From contig JAQUYJ010000001.1 of the NCBI GenBank assembly GCA_028691905.1, positions 1-39,977 of the forward strand: a stretch of DNA of 39,977 nucleotides, given 5' to 3'. A program made the position numbers and the translations under genes. This DNA comes from Bacilli bacterium (GTDB lineage Bacteria > Bacillota_I > Bacilli_A > ML615J-28 > CAG-698). This document shows, piece after piece, positions 16,039-23,604 of the stretch. Under the pieces are notes generated by a model. That model made no database searches. It saw nothing but the letters and a program-made list of their open reading frames with translations, and had not been told where the DNA came from. Each line of letters opens with the position of its first letter. Within the stretch, counting starts at the first letter, position 1.

Positions 16039-18175
16039 AACACTGACCAATACTCCTTTAATTAAAATTGTAGGAGTAAAAAAGCACTTTCCACTGAAAA
16101 AAACGCGCTTGTTTCAACGAGAAGTTTTGACTGTAAAGGCAAATGATGGAATTGATTTAACTATAAACAAGGGAGAAACACTTGGTTTAGTAGGTGAAAG
16201 TGGTTGTGGGAAATCAACACTTGGCCGCGTATTACTGCAACTTTATCCTGTTACATCGGGGAAAATCATTTATTATGGTTATAATGTTGATCAATATGCA
16301 CCGAAATATTTTACGAGAGAAATAAGACGATTGCATTTGTCTAAGGAAATGCGGGAAAGACTGGAAGCAAAAATTCCCCTTCTTGAAGAAAAAATTAAAG
16401 AGCTGCAAGCCGATGAAGTTGAAAAGGCAAAACGAAATGAATTAGCTGCGAAAATAAAAGAATTGGAAAAAGCAAATCAGAATTTATGGGACGAATGCCA
16501 TGGTAAGCATCAGGCTTTCATCGTAAGTGAAGATATTCATGCTATCCGTCGTTTTCCAAAGTTGGATTCATATATTGCCAAGGCTGAAGCTAAAATTACG
16601 AAATTACAACAAAAAATTGACGATTATGAGGGTACGCGGGAAAGTGCAAAACAGTATCGTAATCCGAAAGCAGAAGCGGAAGTTGTAGAATTAAAAAAAC
16701 AAATCGAAGTTGCTGAATTAAGCTGCATTGCTGATTTAAATAAAAAATTAGCTATCGCAGAACGTAAAGCAAATTATAAATTATATGAATTGGATTTGAA
16801 TATTTTAAATACTCAGAATAAAATCAACTTAATCAAAAACGAAATGATGATGCACGCGCAGCGAATTAAATCCAGTTTAGATAAACCGATTGAATTAAGT
16901 TCTGATGTTCTGAAAAGCTTGGTTGAATATAAAGAAAAATATCATGCAAATAAGCAGTTAATCAAGCAATATCAAGCAGTAATCGACTTTAAAAAACAAA
17001 AAGATGAAATTCAAAAGATTCAAAACAGAATTGATAAAATTTTGGATAATGCTGCAAACGCAACCGGCGGTTATGTATTAAGCAATCAATCCTTAAAAGT
17101 ATCACAAAGCTTGTTTCAACGTGTTGCAAACTTACGTAAAATTGTCGATGAAGAAGAGAAAATTCAAATTTGCAAAGTAGCAAAGTTTAGAACTGAAAAA
17201 GAGCTGGAAGCAAAAAAGGATAAACTAACCAATTTGCAAATTAACAAATTGCAGAAAAAAATTGTGAAATACGAAGAAAACCTGGCTTTATCTGACCAAA
17301 AAATTCAAGAATTTAACCGTTTGGTTGACGAAGCCAATGTTGAATTAAGAAAACTAAAAGAAGAAGTCAAACAAAATGAATTATTTGATGAATTGGAAGC
17401 AAAAAGAGAAAAAGGAATTGATTTATCCCGTTTAACAAACGAGGAAATGCGTATTTTACGTAAACATCTCCAATTAATTTTCCAGGATCCTTATTCCTCA
17501 TTGAATCCAAGAATGACAGTTGGTCAGATTATTTATGAAGGTATAAGAGCGCATCATTTGGATGAACTGACTTATGACGACAAACAAGAACAAATTATCA
17601 AAGTAATGGAGAAATGCGGATTGGCACCATATATGCTTCATCGTTATCCTCATCAGTTTTCTGGTGGACAACGTCAACGAATCGGTATCGCTCGTGCCCT
17701 TGCTGTAAATCCGACTTTTGTCGTCTGCGATGAAGCTGTCAGTGCCCTTGACGTATCTATTCAATCACAGATAATCAACTTGCTCGAAGATTTAAGAGAC
17801 AATGAAAATCTAACCTACTTGTTTATTTCTCACGATTTAAGTGTTATTAAACATATTAGTGACCGAATCGGCGTTATGTATTTAGGTAATATGGTAGAAT
17901 TGGGTGATTCTGATGCAGTTTACGAAAGACCACTTCACCCTTATACCAAAGCTTTAATTTCATCTATTCCAACTACAGATCAGGAGCAAAGGAAACGAAT
18001 TTTATTAGAAGGAGATATTCCTTCCAATGTATTCCCACCTAGTGGATGTAAATTCAGAACCAGATGTCCATTGGCCCGTAAAGCATGTGCAGAAAAAGTA
18101 CCTGAGTTTAGAGAAGTAGAACCGGGAAGATTCGTTGCCTGTCATTTCTATGAAGAAACAGAAAATCTTAGATAG
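16025..18175 (+). CDS. oppF: OppF ATPase with a large coiled-coil insertion
   Basis: Second ATPase of the Opp importer, 716 residues against about 310-330 in typical OppF. Walker A GESGCGKST is at 57-65. The protein then departs from the family near residue 85 and rejoins it at about 475 with RILRKHLQLIFQDP (Q-loop Gln487). The signature FSGGQRQR is at 545-552, catalytic Glu570, His603, and a Cys cluster at 675, 681, 688 and 706. Residues 100-460 are rich in Lys, Glu, Leu and Gln with heptad-like stretches, hence predicted coiled coil. All catalytic motifs are retained, so it should still hydrolyse ATP. Mycoplasma OppF is, to my recollection, also about 850 residues with an insert. Confidence 0.93.
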   Translation: MAKSKTLTNTPLIKIVGVKKHFPLKKTRLFQREVLTVKANDGIDLTINKGETLGLVGESGCGKSTLGRVLLQLYPVTSGKIIYYGYNVDQYAPKYFTREIRRLHLSKEMRERLEAKIPLLEEKIKELQADEVEKAKRNELAAKIKELEKANQNLWDECHGKHQAFIVSEDIHAIRRFPKLDSYIAKAEAKITKLQQKIDDYEGTRESAKQYRNPKAEAEVVELKKQIEVAELSCIADLNKKLAIAERKANYKLYELDLNILNTQNKINLIKNEMMMHAQRIKSSLDKPIELSSDVLKSLVEYKEKYHANKQLIKQYQAVIDFKKQKDEIQKIQNRIDKILDNAANATGGYVLSNQSLKVSQSLFQRVANLRKIVDEEEKIQICKVAKFRTEKELEAKKDKLTNLQINKLQKKIVKYEENLALSDQKIQEFNRLVDEANVELRKLKEEVKQNELFDELEAKREKGIDLSRLTNEEMRILRKHLQLIFQDPYSSLNPRMTVGQIIYEGIRAHHLDELTYDDKQEQIIKVMEKCGLAPYMLHRYPHQFSGGQRQRIGIARALAVNPTFVVCDEAVSALDVSIQSQIINLLEDLRDNENLTYLFISHDLSVIKHISDRIGVMYLGNMVELGDSDAVYERPLHPYTKALISSIPTTDQEQRKRILLEGDIPSNVFPPSGCKFRTRCPLARKACAEKVPEFREVEPGRFVACHFYEETENLR

Positions 18176-18356
18176 GTTAAATGTTACTCCGGAAAAAGAG
18201 CGATTAGCAAAAGAAAATCTAAAAAATAATCCGTTGGAAAAGAATGATATGAAAGCGATAATGATTGCTGCATTTCTGGCTTTTGTTTTACCTACAATAC
18301 TTGTTCTGGGAGTAATAGCATTTATTATTTGGTTAATTATCATTATGATTGCATAA
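18150..18356 (+). CDS. small single-span membrane protein, unknown
   Basis: Hypothetical protein of 68 residues: a charged N-terminal 34 residues (many Lys and Glu) followed by one hydrophobic segment, about 36-66, reaching the C-terminus. It starts inside the last 26 bases of oppF in another frame and ends just before the operon terminator. There is no good ribosome site, so it would depend on translational coupling to oppF. A shorter start at ATG 18249 would leave only the membrane segment. I recognise no family. The location suggests a transporter accessory peptide. Confidence 0.5.
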   Translation: MKKQKILDRLNVTPEKERLAKENLKNNPLEKNDMKAIMIAAFLAFVLPTILVLGVIAFIIWLIIIMIA

Positions 18357-18359
18357 ATA

Positions 18360-18386
18360 AAACAAGACCTAGTTTAGGTCTTGTTT
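18360..18386 (+). terminator. terminator of the opp operon
   Basis: 12-bp perfect stem AAACAAGACCTA/TAGGTCTTGTTT (18360-18371 with 18375-18386). The following T tract is short, so it may be leaky. Confidence 0.8.
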
Positions 18387-18467
18387 ATTATCCATGAAAA
18401 ATAAAAAAAAGTATTTCTTTTTTTCGGAAAAAATGGTAAGATAATAGTAGAAAGGTAGGTTAAAAAA

Positions 18468-18896
18468 ATGTTGAAACTGTATACCTCTCCAAGTTGCTTA
18501 TCTTGTCGCAAAGTAAAAAAATATTTCAATAAATATAATATTCCCTATATCGAAAAAAACATTTTACATAACAAATTATCACGTGATGAAATTTTTAAAA
18601 TGCTTGCCAACAGTGAAAATGGATTTGAAGATATCATATCAATGCGTTCCAAAATAATCAAAGAACAGAATATTGATTTGGATTCCATGAAAATTCACGA
18701 ATTAGTGGATTATATTGTTGCCAATCCCACTATCTTAAAAAGACCGATTATTGTTACAGATTATGAAATTCAAGTAGGATACAACGATGATGATATTACT
18801 TTGTTCTTGCCTCCGGAAATTCGGGAGCGGGAATGCCAATTTTGTTTGGGTCCAAATGAAGATTGCGACTATGTGAAAGCGCTGAAGATAGAATAA
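18468..18896 (+). CDS. spx: Spx-type RNA polymerase-binding regulator
   Basis: ArsC-like global regulator that binds the RNA polymerase alpha C-terminal domain and responds to disulfide stress. 142 residues; Bacillus Spx has 131. The N-terminal redox switch CLSC is at Cys10 and Cys13. The LKRPII block at 90-95 keeps the conserved Arg92, and QVGYNDDDI follows. An unusual tail adds Cys123, Cys126 and Cys133 (CQFC, six residues, C), absent from the Bacillus protein as I remember it. RBS AAAGGTAGG is at 18450-18458. It lies directly after opp, as in Bacillus subtilis, and clpP, whose protease degrades Spx in Bacillus, is about 3 kb away. Confidence 0.92.
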   Translation: MLKLYTSPSCLSCRKVKKYFNKYNIPYIEKNILHNKLSRDEIFKMLANSENGFEDIISMRSKIIKEQNIDLDSMKIHELVDYIVANPTILKRPIIVTDYEIQVGYNDDDITLFLPPEIRERECQFCLGPNEDCDYVKALKIE

Positions 18897-18919
18897 AAAA
18901 AGCCCGTTGGGCTTTTTTT
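18895..18919. terminator. bidirectional terminator between spx and the CYTH gene
   Basis: A run plus GCCC (18895-18905) pairs with GGGC plus T run (18909-18919) around a GTT loop. It works in both directions for the convergent genes. Confidence 0.88.
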
Positions 18920-19517
18920 AATGCAATCTTTTATATGTGTTAAATGCACGTTTAATCTTTTTGTCGGATTTCTTATATTGAATATCAAAATCACTGATTA
19001 ATTGAATAAATTCTTTTTTCCCCAGTTCATAGTCTTTTGCTTCATATTCCATTTCATGGTCCATTAATTGGACTATTTTATTATCGTTCATAATAGTAGG
19101 GAACTGATAAGTGCTTTCATCAATAAAAAGGATACCGCTGTAGTAGTTAAGAAATAAACGGTTAGTGGAAAGACTTAAAAAATTTATCAGTTTTTGATCT
19201 TTAATAATATGGGATAATTCAGCTTGTAAATCTTCCAATTTCAATAAACCGGTTGTTTGTAACTCGATTAGTTCAGATTGGGTGATTGGAATGGAAATTT
19301 CATTGACAGAATATCCCTTTTTATGCTTAAGAGCAATCTCAAATCGGTCATCCCGTTCTTTAACCCGCAGGGAAATATCCTGTGCTTTTAATGAAAAACG
19401 AGGGGTATCAAAATAATGATTGGTTTGTAAGTCCGTTTTATTTCCTTGAAATTGATGAATTAATCGATTATATTCATCTTTTGTAAGCAGACTTCTGAAC
19501 TCTTTACCTTTTTGCAT
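18918..19517 (-). CDS. yjbK: CYTH-domain protein (YjbK family)
   Basis: Triphosphate tunnel metalloenzyme superfamily, 199 residues. Members bind or hydrolyse triphosphates such as inorganic triphosphate; the exact role of the YjbK group is unsettled. The family start is normally an ExExK motif (EIEFK in YjbK). Here it reads GKEFR, so the first Glu and the Lys are changed. Later charged strands are kept: ISLRVKERDDRFEIALKHKK and EMEYEAKDYELGKKEF. It is divergent from relQ-nadK, the same neighbourhood as yjbK in Bacillus subtilis. RBS AAAGGAG lies upstream on the minus strand. Confidence 0.85.
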   Translation of the reverse strand: MQKGKEFRSLLTKDEYNRLIHQFQGNKTDLQTNHYFDTPRFSLKAQDISLRVKERDDRFEIALKHKKGYSVNEISIPITQSELIELQTTGLLKLEDLQAELSHIIKDQKLINFLSLSTNRLFLNYYSGILFIDESTYQFPTIMNDNKIVQLMDHEMEYEAKDYELGKKEFIQLISDFDIQYKKSDKKIKRAFNTYKRLH

Positions 19518-19548
19518 GATTCAGCTTACTCCTTTCATAGTATATTAT

Positions 19549-19576
19549 ATTATACATAATATCTAGAAGTAGTCAA
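19549..19576 (-). promoter_or_regulatory. promoter of the CYTH gene
   Basis: Minus-strand TTGACT (19571-19576), 16-base spacer, TATAAT (19549-19554). Confidence 0.7.
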
Positions 19577-19632
19577 CTATTTTTTACTTTTTTTTAATTA
19601 TTGAATAAAATGATGAAAAAAAACAAAAAATA

Positions 19633-19641
19633 TGGTAAAAT
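19633..19641 (+). promoter_or_regulatory. extended -10 element of relQ
   Basis: TGG-TAAAAT at 19633-19641 without a convincing -35 box. AGAAAGGG follows as ribosome site. The location makes the upstream start candidates of relQ unlikely. Confidence 0.5.
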
Positions 19642-19657
19642 AGAAAGGGTGATGAAA

Positions 19658-20350
19658 ATGAAGGAAACATTTAATTGGACTCTTTTTTTACAACCGTATG
19701 AATTGGCGATAAATGGTTTTATTATAAAATTAGAATCAATCAAACAACAGTATATTTTGAATGGAAAAAAGAATCCAATTGAATTGATAACAGGGCGGGT
19801 AAAAACGCCGGAAAGTATTTTGGAAAAAGCAAAAAGACTACAGGTTGCTTTTGACGATATCCCGGAAAAAATCCAGGATATTGGGGGAATCCGAATTACC
19901 TGTAAGTATATTAACGATGTGTATTATGTTTTTGATTTACTTAAATCGAGAAAAGACATTGAAATTGTGTTAATAAAAGATTACATTAAGGAACCGAAGG
20001 CATCGGGATATCGTTCTCTTCACGCAATTGCAAGATATCATGTTGAAACCATTGACGGACAACAACCGATTTATATTGAATTTCAAATTCGGACTTTGGC
20101 GATGCATTTATGGGCAAGTATCGAACATTCCTTAAAATACAAATACGTCCGTAACATTCCGGAAAATATTCGAACACGGTTATTGAAAGCTTCTGAAATC
20201 ACAGCCGAACTGGATGCGGAAATGTCTTACATTCAAGCTGAAGTAGAAGCAGCCAATGGCTTGCATCATCCTGTTGAAGAAGTATTGAAAAAACACCAGG
20301 ACAGTGAATTGGAATGGGGTATTAATACACTGAAAAGAGGAAGTTTATGA
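19658..20350 (+). CDS. relQ: small alarmone synthetase RelQ/YjbM ((p)ppGpp synthetase)
   Basis: Cytoplasmic GTP pyrophosphokinase producing (p)ppGpp or pGpp from GTP or GDP/GMP and ATP, without a hydrolase domain. 230 residues from ATG 19658; upstream in-frame starts precede or overlap the -10 element. Synthetase motifs: GRVKTPESILEKAKR, DIGGIRITCKYINDV with the Mg-binding Asp, SGYRSLHAI, and EFQIRTLAMHLWASIEHSLKYKY with the catalytic acidic residue. This spacing is typical of RelQ rather than RelP. It overlaps nadK by ATGA, as in the yjbM-nadK pair of Bacillus, linking alarmone and NADP supply. Confidence 0.93.
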   Translation: MKETFNWTLFLQPYELAINGFIIKLESIKQQYILNGKKNPIELITGRVKTPESILEKAKRLQVAFDDIPEKIQDIGGIRITCKYINDVYYVFDLLKSRKDIEIVLIKDYIKEPKASGYRSLHAIARYHVETIDGQQPIYIEFQIRTLAMHLWASIEHSLKYKYVRNIPENIRTRLLKASEITAELDAEMSYIQAEVEAANGLHHPVEEVLKKHQDSELEWGINTLKRGSL

Positions 20351-21108
20351 AATACCATATTTTTGGTGAAAAAAAAGAAGCCCTTCATTTGGAAGAATTA
20401 CTCCAACGAAGAAAACATATAAAAGATGATGTTTATCCCGATATAGTGTTCTCTTTGGGTGGGGACGGAACAATCCTGAAGGCTGTGCAAAAGTTTGTAG
20501 CCCAAAAAAACGTAAAATTTGTAGGAATCAATTTAGGGAAATTAGGATTCTATACGGACTATGAATGCAAAGAAGCGGATCAAATGCTGTATGATATAGA
20601 GAATGGACAATATCAACTGGCCAGTTATTCTCTGCTTGAATATGTTTTTAAAAACGATGATATAGCTTATCAAGGTTACAGTTTGAATGAAATAGCTATT
20701 ATCAGCCCCATTCATACGCAAATTATTGATGTTTTTATTGATCAAAAGCATTTTGAAACTTTTCGGGGAACCGGATTTCTTATTGCCACACCCACTGGAT
20801 CAACAGCATATAATAAATCATTGGGGGGAAGTGTAATTGACCCCAATATTCAGGCAATGCAATTGACTGAGATTGCTTCTATCAACAACCGAGTATATAA
20901 AACACTGTCATCGTCCCTGGTCTTTTCCAAGCAAACCAAATTGACATTGCAATCCAATTTTGAGAACGACTATATAACAGTGGACGGAATATTTAATGAA
21001 TTTAGAAAAGTGAAAGAAATTATAGTGAGTCTTTCCGATAAAACAGCTAATTTTATCGTAAAAAATCGAACCGATTTTTGGGATCGAGTGAAAAAAAGTT
21101 TTTTATAA
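20347..21108 (+). CDS. nadK: NAD kinase
   Basis: Phosphorylates NAD+ to NADP+ using ATP. 253 residues, normal for the family. Motifs: GGDGTILKA, the NLGKLGFYTDY loop and the diagnostic TPTGSTAYNKSLGGSVIDP. It is translationally coupled to relQ (4-base overlap). Its stop codon overlaps the AAGGAGA ribosome site of the TIR-like gene, so these three genes should form one transcript. Confidence 0.96.
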   Translation: MKYHIFGEKKEALHLEELLQRRKHIKDDVYPDIVFSLGGDGTILKAVQKFVAQKNVKFVGINLGKLGFYTDYECKEADQMLYDIENGQYQLASYSLLEYVFKNDDIAYQGYSLNEIAIISPIHTQIIDVFIDQKHFETFRGTGFLIATPTGSTAYNKSLGGSVIDPNIQAMQLTEIASINNRVYKTLSSSLVFSKQTKLTLQSNFENDYITVDGIFNEFRKVKEIIVSLSDKTANFIVKNRTDFWDRVKKSFL

Positions 21109-21118
21109 GGAGAATAAA

Positions 21119-21634
21119 ATGAATAAACAGAATGTATATGTAGCTTTTGATGGGAAAAATGATATTAAAGAATTTGCCAATTTTGAAGAATGGGAAAAAA
21201 CTGAAAATTATCCCTTTCATTTCATTAACGGAATGGAAGTTGCCCTTCGATTGGATAAAGAAAGCGATGAAGTGTTAAAGAAAAAATTGGGAGAGTTAAT
21301 CGATTCCTGTGCAATTTTTGTTGTATTGGTTACAAAAACAACAAAAAGTTTCCGTCGTTTTGTAAAGTGGCAAGTCGAATATGCCATTGAAAAGGGAATG
21401 CCAATCATCGTTTCCAATACGAATTTGATTCGTTCGGTCGACTATGACCGCTGCCCGATGAAATTAAAAAAAGCTTTATCCTTGCATATCGCCAATAATC
21501 AGGAAATCGTATCCTATGCTCTGCTGAATTGGCCTGCCAGTCATCAAGATCACCTTCAGAATGAGCGAATACAAACATTTCGATATGAAAAGGAACTATA
21601 TGATTTTTATCATATAAAAACATCACCATTTTAA
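21119..21634 (+). CDS. TIR-like domain protein (ThsB-like/DUF1863 group)
   Basis: 171 residues, no signal peptide or membrane segment. The N-terminal YVAFDGKND and central FVVLVTKTTKSFRRFVKWQVEYAIEKGMPII follow the TIR-like family that includes Thoeris ThsB. From memory, the ThsB stretch RRWVRYEIMKSIEKG aligns without gaps to RRFVKWQVEYAIEKG here. The position of the ThsB catalytic Glu85 is Gln85 in this protein, so NADase or cyclase activity may be absent or altered. It sits 10 bases after nadK with a strong AAGGAGA and ends at a shared terminator. No ThsA-like or phage-defence partner is nearby. Function unknown; a housekeeping or nucleotide-binding role is as likely as defence. Confidence 0.65.
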   Translation: MNKQNVYVAFDGKNDIKEFANFEEWEKTENYPFHFINGMEVALRLDKESDEVLKKKLGELIDSCAIFVVLVTKTTKSFRRFVKWQVEYAIEKGMPIIVSNTNLIRSVDYDRCPMKLKKALSLHIANNQEIVSYALLNWPASHQDHLQNERIQTFRYEKELYDFYHIKTSPF

Positions 21635-21664
21635 ACAGCAGTACGAAATTGTCATCCTAAAAAT

Positions 21665-21690
21665 AAAAGTAGACCGAGGTCTACTTTTTT
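21665..21690. terminator. bidirectional terminator between the TIR-like gene and clpP
   Basis: AAAAGTAGAC (21665-21674) pairs with GTCTACTTTT (21679-21688), loop CGAG, A and T tracts on both sides. The last codons and stop of clpP lie in the 3' arm. Confidence 0.88.
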
Positions 21691-22262
21691 GTCATGATAT
21701 CATCGATGATACCATATGTTTTTGCTTCTTCCGCAAACATATAGAAATCGCGTTCGGTATCAACACTGATTGTCTCAATTGGCTGGTTGGTCTGCTTCGC
21801 AAGAATAGCATTCATTTTTTCACGGATACGGTAAATATGCTTTGCTGCAATTTGAATGTCTGTAGATTGACCCTGGGCACCACCCATTGGCTGGTGAATC
21901 ATAATTTCACTGTTTGGAAGGGCAAAGCGTTTCCCTTTGGCACCGCTGGCCAGAATGAAAGCAGCCATCGATGCAGCCATCCCTAGGCAAATCGTTGAAA
22001 CTGCGGGTTGGATGAACTGAATGGTGTCATAAATAGCCATCCCGGCAGTAATGGAACCACCTGGAGAATTGATATATAGATAGATATCTTTTTCCGTATC
22101 TTCTGCAGCAAGAAATAATAATTGCGCAACAACACTATTGGCTAAATGGTCATCGATTTCTCCGCAAAGCATAATGATTCTGTCCTTCAACAAGCGGGAG
22201 TAAATATCATAGGAACGTTCACCGTGCGGAGTATTTTCTATTACGATAGGTGTATTGTACAT
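21681..22262 (-). CDS. clpP: ATP-dependent Clp protease proteolytic subunit
   Basis: Serine protease that forms a double heptameric chamber fed by ClpX or ClpC. 193 residues. The catalytic triad is Ser98 in GMAASMAAF, His123 in IMIHQP and Asp172 in DTERDFYM. AAGGAG precedes the start. No CtsR-type direct repeat is obvious at the promoter, so control appears to be plain sigma-A. ClpP is the usual degrader of Spx, encoded nearby. Confidence 0.97.
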   Translation of the reverse strand: MYNTPIVIENTPHGERSYDIYSRLLKDRIIMLCGEIDDHLANSVVAQLLFLAAEDTEKDIYLYINSPGGSITAGMAIYDTIQFIQPAVSTICLGMAASMAAFILASGAKGKRFALPNSEIMIHQPMGGAQGQSTDIQIAAKHIYRIREKMNAILAKQTNQPIETISVDTERDFYMFAEEAKTYGIIDDIMTKK

Positions 22263-22285
22263 TTTCTTTCTCCTTTTTCTCTTTA

Positions 22286-22314
22286 ATTGTACCGCAAAAA
22301 AAGGTTTCTGTCAA
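22286..22314 (-). promoter_or_regulatory. promoter of clpP
   Basis: Minus-strand TTGACA (22309-22314), 17-base spacer, TACAAT (22286-22291). Confidence 0.85.
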
Positions 22315-22329
22315 TTGATGGACTGCATC

Positions 22330-22358
22330 TTGTAATCAAGTTTTAAATAGTGTATAAT
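22330..22358 (+). promoter_or_regulatory. promoter of the acyltransferase gene
   Basis: TTGTAA at 22330-22335, 17-base spacer, TATAAT at 22353-22358. Confidence 0.8.
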
Positions 22359-22395
22359 GAATGAATAAGAATATCTTCACTGAAGGGAAAACGAT

Positions 22396-23604
22396 ATGCA
22401 CAGGCATTTTAACCGCTACAAAAACAAGGTCCGAAAACCCAATTTTTTTCTTTATTATTTTTTACTTCTCGGTTCATTCTGGATTTTAAAATTATTATTG
22501 CATATTCAGGTTAAAAATAAAGAGATTATTCAAAAAATGAATAAGCCTTTTATATTATTGTTTAATCATCCATCAAAATTGGATTTTATTTATGCATATG
22601 CACCATTGTGGCGTCATCGTATCAATACAATGGCAGCCTATTATTACTTCTGTCAGAAAAATGTTGGTGATCTAATGCATTTGGTGGGAGCTTATCCCAA
22701 AACGCTTTTTTCACCGGATCTGAGTGCGATTAAAAATACATATAAAATCGTGAAAAGAAAAGGATCAATCGGTATTTCACCGGAAGGAAGACTTTCCCCG
22801 CACGGAGCAATGGAGTCCGTCCATTTGTCCACTGCGAAACTGATTCAGAAAATGGGAGTGGATGTATACTGTGCCCATATTCATGGTTCTTATTTTGTAT
22901 TTCCAAAATGGGCGAAAAATATCCGAAGAGGGTTGATTGAAATAGAATATGAACATCTGTTTACTTCGGAAATATTGGAAAAACTTGAATTAAAAGAAAT
23001 TGAAAACAGATTGGTTCAAGCGATGGATTATAATGAATATGCCTGGCAGGAAAAAAAACAAACTCGCTATAAAAGTAATAATTTAGCCAAAGGACTGGAA
23101 TACTTATTATATCGGTGTCCGGTTTGTCATGAAATGTATACACTTGAAACGAATGGCAACGAAATCAGTTGCAGTCACTGCCACACTGCATTCGCTTTGG
23201 ATTCCAAATATTATTTACACAGTCAGGAAAAAGGCCCAACTACGATTAAAGAATGGTACGAGTTTCAAAAAGAGTATGAACGAAAAAATATACCAGATGA
23301 TTTTTCTTTAAGGAGTCCGGTTGTATTAAAGATGCCGGATAAACAGGGAAAAGGATTTATTGAAGTGGGAAGAGGAATGACAACGATAAATGCAGAAGAA
23401 CTCATCTATCAAGGGTTATTAATGGGTGAAGAAACAAAAATTTCTTTTCCGATTAAAAAGATTCAGACAATTCTTTTTGGTCCGAATGAAGATTTTGAAG
23501 TATACCATGAAGATGAATTTTATTATTTCGTCCCGGAGAATATCAAAGAATGCGTTCGGTACACCATATTAGCTGATGTATTTTATGAGAGGGTTGTAAA
23601 ATGA
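22396..23604 (+). CDS. PlsC-type acyltransferase with C-terminal zinc ribbon
   Basis: Predicted membrane-bound 1-acylglycerol-3-phosphate acyltransferase, 402 residues against about 200-250 for a plain PlsC. A membrane segment is at about 17-37. The catalytic NHxxxxD motif is His58 to Asp63 (NHPSKLD) and the substrate motif is SPEGRLS with PEGR at 129-132. A four-cysteine zinc ribbon follows: Cys241 and Cys244 (CPVC), Cys259 and Cys262 (CSHC). The last 130 residues match no domain I know; they include VVLKMPDKQGKGFIEVGRG and may be a small beta domain. RBS GAAGGGA is at 22382-22388. It overlaps the next transporter gene by ATGA. Phosphatidic acid synthesis is the likeliest role, but a different acyl acceptor is possible. 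Confidence 0.8.
   Translation: MHRHFNRYKNKVRKPNFFLYYFLLLGSFWILKLLLHIQVKNKEIIQKMNKPFILLFNHPSKLDFIYAYAPLWRHRINTMAAYYYFCQKNVGDLMHLVGAYPKTLFSPDLSAIKNTYKIVKRKGSIGISPEGRLSPHGAMESVHLSTAKLIQKMGVDVYCAHIHGSYFVFPKWAKNIRRGLIEIEYEHLFTSEILEKLELKEIENRLVQAMDYNEYAWQEKKQTRYKSNNLAKGLEYLLYRCPVCHEMYTLETNGNEISCSHCHTAFALDSKYYLHSQEKGPTTIKEWYEFQKEYERKNIPDDFSLRSPVVLKMPDKQGKGFIEVGRGMTTINAEELIYQGLLMGEETKISFPIKKIQTILFGPNEDFEVYHEDEFYYFVPENIKECVRYTILADVFYERVVK

Noticed and set aside
21119..21634. Thoeris anti-phage system
   Set aside because: Only a ThsB-like protein is present. No ThsA (SIR2/SLOG) or other defence gene is adjacent, and the presumed catalytic Glu is Gln.
22263..22320. CtsR or CIRCE control of clpP
   Set aside because: No heptad direct repeat (GGTCAAA type) and no CIRCE inverted repeat is visible near the promoter.
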